From Stictocephala bisonia (taxonomy: Eukaryota > Arthropoda > Insecta > Hemiptera > Membracidae): a DNA stretch of 64,000 nucleotides. The notes beneath the pieces were generated by a model. It did no database searches. It was given only the letters and a program-made list of their open reading frames with translations, and was not told the DNA's origin. This document shows positions 60,601 to 64,000 of the stretch, one piece after another. The stretch is taken from positions 310,001 to 374,000 of the forward strand of contig JAQJVL010000280.1 of the NCBI GenBank assembly GCA_035578905.1, in the 5' to 3' direction. A program made the translations under genes and the position numbers. The stretch's first letter is position 1; each line of letters opens with the position of its first letter.

Positions 60601-60989
60601 AAAATGAATCTTTAATATTTTATAAGCTTTCTTTCTAATTAACACTTACCTTGCTAAAATCCAAACTTTTTAAGTTAATCGTGAAAAACCATTATAAAAC
60701 ATGCATTTTTTTAGAGCCTTAAATCGACTCTTTCAATAAGGAACAACTCCGAAAATATTAACTTCTCAAAAAAATTTTCAAGAATATTTTAAGCTTAAAA
60801 CAAGACGATGTATTGATTTCTGCAGCTGTTTTGCATGTCAAAATTTACACCCCTAATTTTTACCCCCAAGATGAGAACATCTATTGGCAACGTATCTCAT
60901 TTGTTTTTTGGATCTTTCTCTAGTTACTACCAAATTTTTAAGTGAATTAGTGTTATCCTAAAGAATTTCTTCCCCAAAACGTACAGGTA

Positions 60990-61420
60990 CTGAACTACTT
61001 CAGGCCTTCGGCCTCTAGCCCCAATTTAGTGGGATGGTAACTAAAATACTTTTAATTGTAATTTGCATCTTTACTGAAAATTTAATTAGAATCGTTAAAA
61101 TAAAGCTTGAAAAAATGTATTTCATAAAGTTTTTATAAAAACATGTATACAAAAATGTTATAACTCAAAAACTATTACAGTTAGGTATATTTGTTTTTAC
61201 TAAAATGTTTTAAATTGTAATTCACATCTTTACTGAAAATTTAATCATAATCGCAATTTTTGAGAAAATTCCATTTGTATGTTTTTTGCCAATAAAAAGA
61301 ACTAAAATTTCAAAAAAGTGAAAAACTGTTTTGAGATATTGTTTATATATACTTGCATACAAAATTTTATAAAAATCGATATATCCGTTTGGTCTCCAGC
61401 GAAGTGCACATACGGACAGA
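60990..61420 (-). repeat. Dispersed repeat family, inverted copy
   Basis: Reverse complement matches 29280-29660, including 'aaattttcagtaaagatg', 'tttgagttataacatttt' and 'gttaccatcccactaaatt'. Followed by a 31-bp A run (61425-61455). Confidence 0.6.
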
Positions 61421-61423
61421 CAC

Positions 61424-61424
<1 letters not shown>

Positions 61425-61455
<31 letters not shown>
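61425..61455. repeat. Poly(A) run, 31 bp
   Basis: Perfect A homopolymer adjoining a dispersed repeat; could be the tail of a retroposed element on the plus strand. Confidence 0.9.
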
Positions 61456-61456
<1 letters not shown>

Positions 61457-62018
61457 GGGTTCAGGGGGCCCTAAAATAGATTTTTAGACCAACTTGTTAA
61501 AAAACTTTTTGAACCATCACAATATTTATTTATGGTAACGCACATGGGAGAAAGTAAAAAGACTGGTGTACAGAAATGAAATTTCTAAGATATATGTGAA
61601 CCAATAAGACCAATATTCATACCAAGTTTCATGATTTTACCTTAATTTCTCATGAGAAGCTTTTTGTAAAAATTACATAAAGATAGGTGGAAAACTGAGT
61701 AAGATAGACCGTGTGTTCAAATGACATTTTTTGTTTGTTTTGACCTTTGGAATAACCTCTTGAAGTTTGGCTGCCTACTTACTGAACACCCTGTATATTT
61801 CTTCCTGATAGTGCTGTGGCTGAGTATTTTTTTATTTTATTCTTGAATAAATTTTGCAAAATGTTTTTATTATATCCTATTAATATCTTTTTGTCGTAAA
61901 ATAAGCAACAGATTAATTTTTCTTTTAAAATTGAGTGGCAGTTGTGATGATCGGCTCTCTGTGAGAAGTGGAATGTAGTAGTCTGTGTTGTGTGCAGTAA
62001 TTTACTCTTACTTTGCAG

Positions 62019-62101
62019 ATGAGTTGGTGGTTGAGAAGGAGAGATACCGTGTCATCGGCGATGGATTGGACTTGGCCTTTGTAGAGTTATACGGATACTA
62101 A
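62019..62101 (+). CDS. Tm1: Tropomyosin exon 9b: terminal coding part, muscle-type C-terminus
   Basis: 83 coding nt. The first two bases complete Asp, then ELVV, EKERYRVIGDGLDLAFVEL and YGY followed by TAA (62099-62101). Same length as 9a, again giving 284 residues. The 'VEKERY..IGD.LD.AFVEL' pattern matches the Drosophila Tm1 muscle-type terminal segment as I recall it, and ending in a Tyr-rich tripeptide is common for arthropod muscle tropomyosin. Acceptor ttactctta ctttgcag is strong. Compared with 9a, this exon should favour troponin T binding at the overlap. Drosophila Tm1 also has long Pro/Ala-rich C-terminal extensions; none is seen here. Confidence 0.96.
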
Positions 62102-62330
62102 TCAACTTTAGCAAGCGTGTGCCATCACTCTCACATTCACCTTTAGATTAACTGTCGCCGCTTACTTTTCTGCTTATTTTTATTTTGCTGTAAAGATTCA
62201 TGCAGAATTTTATCCGTTAATTCCCAAACCCTTTTCTTTGCATTAAGTTAAACTTTGTATTCATAGTTTTTGAAAGGTTGTAGTAATTATGTTGGATTCA
62301 TTGTTTTAATACTCATACTATAAAACATAC

Positions 62331-62336
62331 AATAAA
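62331..62336 (+). promoter_or_regulatory. Candidate polyadenylation signal AATAAA for exon 9b
   Basis: First canonical AATAAA after the exon 9b stop, about 230 nt downstream; another lies at 63052. Confidence 0.5.
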
Positions 62337-63513
62337 AGTATATTTTCTGATTCTAAAGAGTAATTGCTGTAAATATATATATCTTGATTACTCCATATTT
62401 TTTATATTCTGCAAAGCCTAGCCAATCAACGCTTGACAAGAATTGACTCTGGAAAATATTTACAAAGGTGAATCGCACAGAGTGGTTGGGAATTAACATT
62501 GAGATTTAAGAGTAAAACATTTGTTGCAATTTATTAAAGATATTTATTATGTTTAAAAATAATTCGTATATTTATTTATTTGTATATTTTTTGATTTGTT
62601 AGTTTAGTATTACTTTGTTTACTTTCATTGCAAACTGTATATAAATTAGCTAATTCTCATCTCTTGCCTAATCGTGTTTTTATTTATTCTGTTATTAACG
62701 TTAACAACTTTCCGCTTTGAAGTATTGTGTTTAAATTCGGAACAAATTGTACTAAACTAACAACGTAACATCGGTGAGCGTAGGGTCACTACACTAGCAT
62801 GAACGTCACTTAATAATTTTATTTCAATTGTTAGTTTATCTAAGATTATTTTTAGTTTTAGAATGTGATGTTTGTTTTATTTTTTATTTGAATGTTTATG
62901 TAGTCGCCTTGTCGGCCATTGTAATCTCGCTTACTCTAATGTATCTGGGGACTATTAATGTGCAAAGACCATCGGAAGCAATCACCTGTACAGGTTCCTT
63001 TAAGTATATTATTATATAATAATTTTAAAATTTATACTTAATATAAAGGTGAATAAAACTGCCACCAACGTATTTGTTTTGTTTTTTTTTTACCATTTTC
63101 TCATTTAGTAAGTAGCATTAGTTTTTATTTTGAATGAGTTCAAACAGATTTTATTTTAAAACACTAAGATTAAAAATGATCAATTTCATTGATTTGCTTG
63201 TAAATGATGAATGTTAATATTAGATGAGAAGCAGGCATTGATTGATGTTGTGAATTATTTTGGCTGCTGACTTTGCCTTAGTTGTTGTACAAAGTAGTGC
63301 TTTTGGCTTGGAATTGGCTTCAGCAAAGTATCAGTGCACATTAATGGATTAAACAACTAAAAGCCCAAGTTTTGTAAACACTAAATAAAATTGCCAAAAT
63401 ATTGTCAGTTTATTCTTTCTATTTACTTTTTTCTCAGTTAACATTTAATCTTGCATTATTACATCTAATTTCAGTAATTTTTTCTTTAAATAACCAGTTA
63501 TAATTACTGGAAT

Positions 63514-63591
63514 GAATATCTTGTACTCTCAAATCAATGGCTACAGAGTAATGAATATCTTGTATTCTCAAATCAATGGCTAAAGAGTAAT
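63514..63591. repeat. Tandem duplication, 39 bp x 2
   Basis: 'gaatatcttgta(c/t)tctcaa' through 'gagtaat' occurs twice in direct succession with two or three differences. Confidence 0.85.
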
Positions 63592-64000
63592 AGATTTTCC
63601 ATGTTTTATGTTTTAATTTTATGAATTCCAGTTAACTTGAAACAGATATGTTCATTGGTATTTTAATTTAATTTAACAGAGAAGTTAATGTTGCAAAGCA
63701 TTGTATGATCTATCAACTTTGCTAATGTGTGAATTAATTATGTAAAAAGCTTTTTTCTGTTATTAGCACCACACATAAAAATTATTTTTATAATTTTGAG
63801 TGCTTAAACTGGGCATACAATGTTCATTGTTGAATTCATGTAGTTCAACATTTAAGTCTTGTTTCAAGTACAACAATTGATTGAAGTTAAATAAATATAT
63901 TACCAATGTTAAAGCACAAGATAGACATGTGCAAAATGAAATATATTAATTTAAATGAGAAAAGAATTCTGATTTTTCACATTTAGTTTTATTTTATCAC

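Larger units (their letters stand above)
53398..61793. mobile_element. Large inverted-repeat structure, 8.4 kb, with nested transposons
   Basis: The left arm starts CAAGGTGTCCCATAAGTAGG (53398) and the complement of the right arm starts CAGGGTGTTCAGTAAGTAGG; the arms match for about 140 bp (53398-53535 against 61660-61793). TA lies outside both ends (53396-53397 and 61794-61795). The right arm's homology resumes on the left side only at 58393-58490 (against 61550-61650), so the segment in between looks inserted. Either one foldback element stretched by insertions, or two oppositely oriented copies of one family. Confidence 0.55.
50222..62018 (+). other. Tm1: Region between exons 9a and 9b (UTR of 9a plus intron to 9b)
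   Basis: 11.8 kb. For transcripts using 9b, the intron runs 49641-62018. It holds a LINE fragment (52455-53038), a large inverted-repeat structure (53398-61793) with nested foldback, three TTAA elements and a second LINE fragment, and several dispersed repeats. No additional tropomyosin exon 9 was found in it. 51230-52450 is AT-rich with nothing to call. Confidence 0.85.
62102..64000 (+). other. Tm1: Probable 3' UTR of exon 9b and downstream sequence
   Basis: AT-rich, no further tropomyosin exon recognised. AATAAA hexamers occur at 62331, 63052 and later. A short 39-bp tandem duplication lies at 63514-63591. Whether more 3' exons lie beyond the window cannot be judged. Confidence 0.6.

Noticed and set aside
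62828..63019. 63-codon frame with a hydrophobic start downstream of exon 9b
   Set aside because: Lies in the presumed 3' UTR, no similarity, composition typical of T-rich non-coding sequence.
63214..63275. Possible further exon 9 beginning after 'attag'
   Set aside because: The frame DEKQALIDVVNYFGC then stop lacks the tropomyosin heptad pattern and is too short.

Overview
This is eukaryotic, almost certainly insect, DNA: strongly AT-rich, intron-dominated, and packed with transposon relics (hAT, Tc1/mariner, pogo/Tigger-like, piggyBac-like TTAA elements, jockey-like LINEs). Very long introns and heavy repeat load suggest a large insect genome, perhaps hemipteran, but that order-level guess is weak. 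No prokaryotic gene, CRISPR array or complete intact mobile-element gene is seen.

The only host gene recognised is a tropomyosin gene (Tm1-like), on the + strand across the whole window. The window starts inside an intron upstream of exon 3 and covers codons 81 to 284 of the canonical 284-residue protein. Every exon has the length and phase of the classic tropomyosin gene: exon 3 (134 nt), two alternative exons 4 (118 nt each), two exons 5 (71 nt each), one exon 6 (76 nt), three alternative exons 7 (63 nt each), one exon 8 (70 nt) and two alternative terminal exons 9 (83 coding nt each). One exon from each cassette gives 134+118+71+76+63+70+83 = 615 nt, i.e. 204 residues plus a stop. With exons 1 and 2 (80 residues, outside the window) this makes exactly 284. 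The cassettes allow up to 2x2x3x2 = 24 C-terminal three-quarter isoforms. Exons 4b, 5a, 7a and 9b look like the muscle set; 4a, 5b and 9a look like the cytoplasmic set; 7b and 7c add further variants of the third-last segment.

Layout: 1-1680 intron; 1681 exon 3; 1.8-12.6 kb intron with a mariner relic, TTAA element and a 1.75-kb hAT element with perfect target duplication; 12.6-13.3 kb exons 4a/4b; 13.3-36.8 kb giant intron holding a 7.4-kb tandem array of about 112-bp units (19.24-26.68 kb), several MITEs and a pogo-like element; 36.8-37.7 kb exons 5a/5b; 40.1 kb exon 6; 41.7-41.9 kb exons 7a/7b separated by a 93-nt intron; a 1.67-kb hAT element; 46.4 kb exon 7c; 49.6 kb exon 8; 50.1 kb exon 9a with stop and 3' UTR; 50.2-62.0 kb intron/UTR with an 8.4-kb nest of transposons; 62.0 kb exon 9b with stop and 3' UTR.

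The most interesting points are the third exon 7 (7c), the possibility that exon 7 copies could be included together without breaking frame or heptad register, the intronic satellite with higher-order structure, and the readable nesting order of TTAA-type elements inside a large foldback structure between the two alternative 3' ends.
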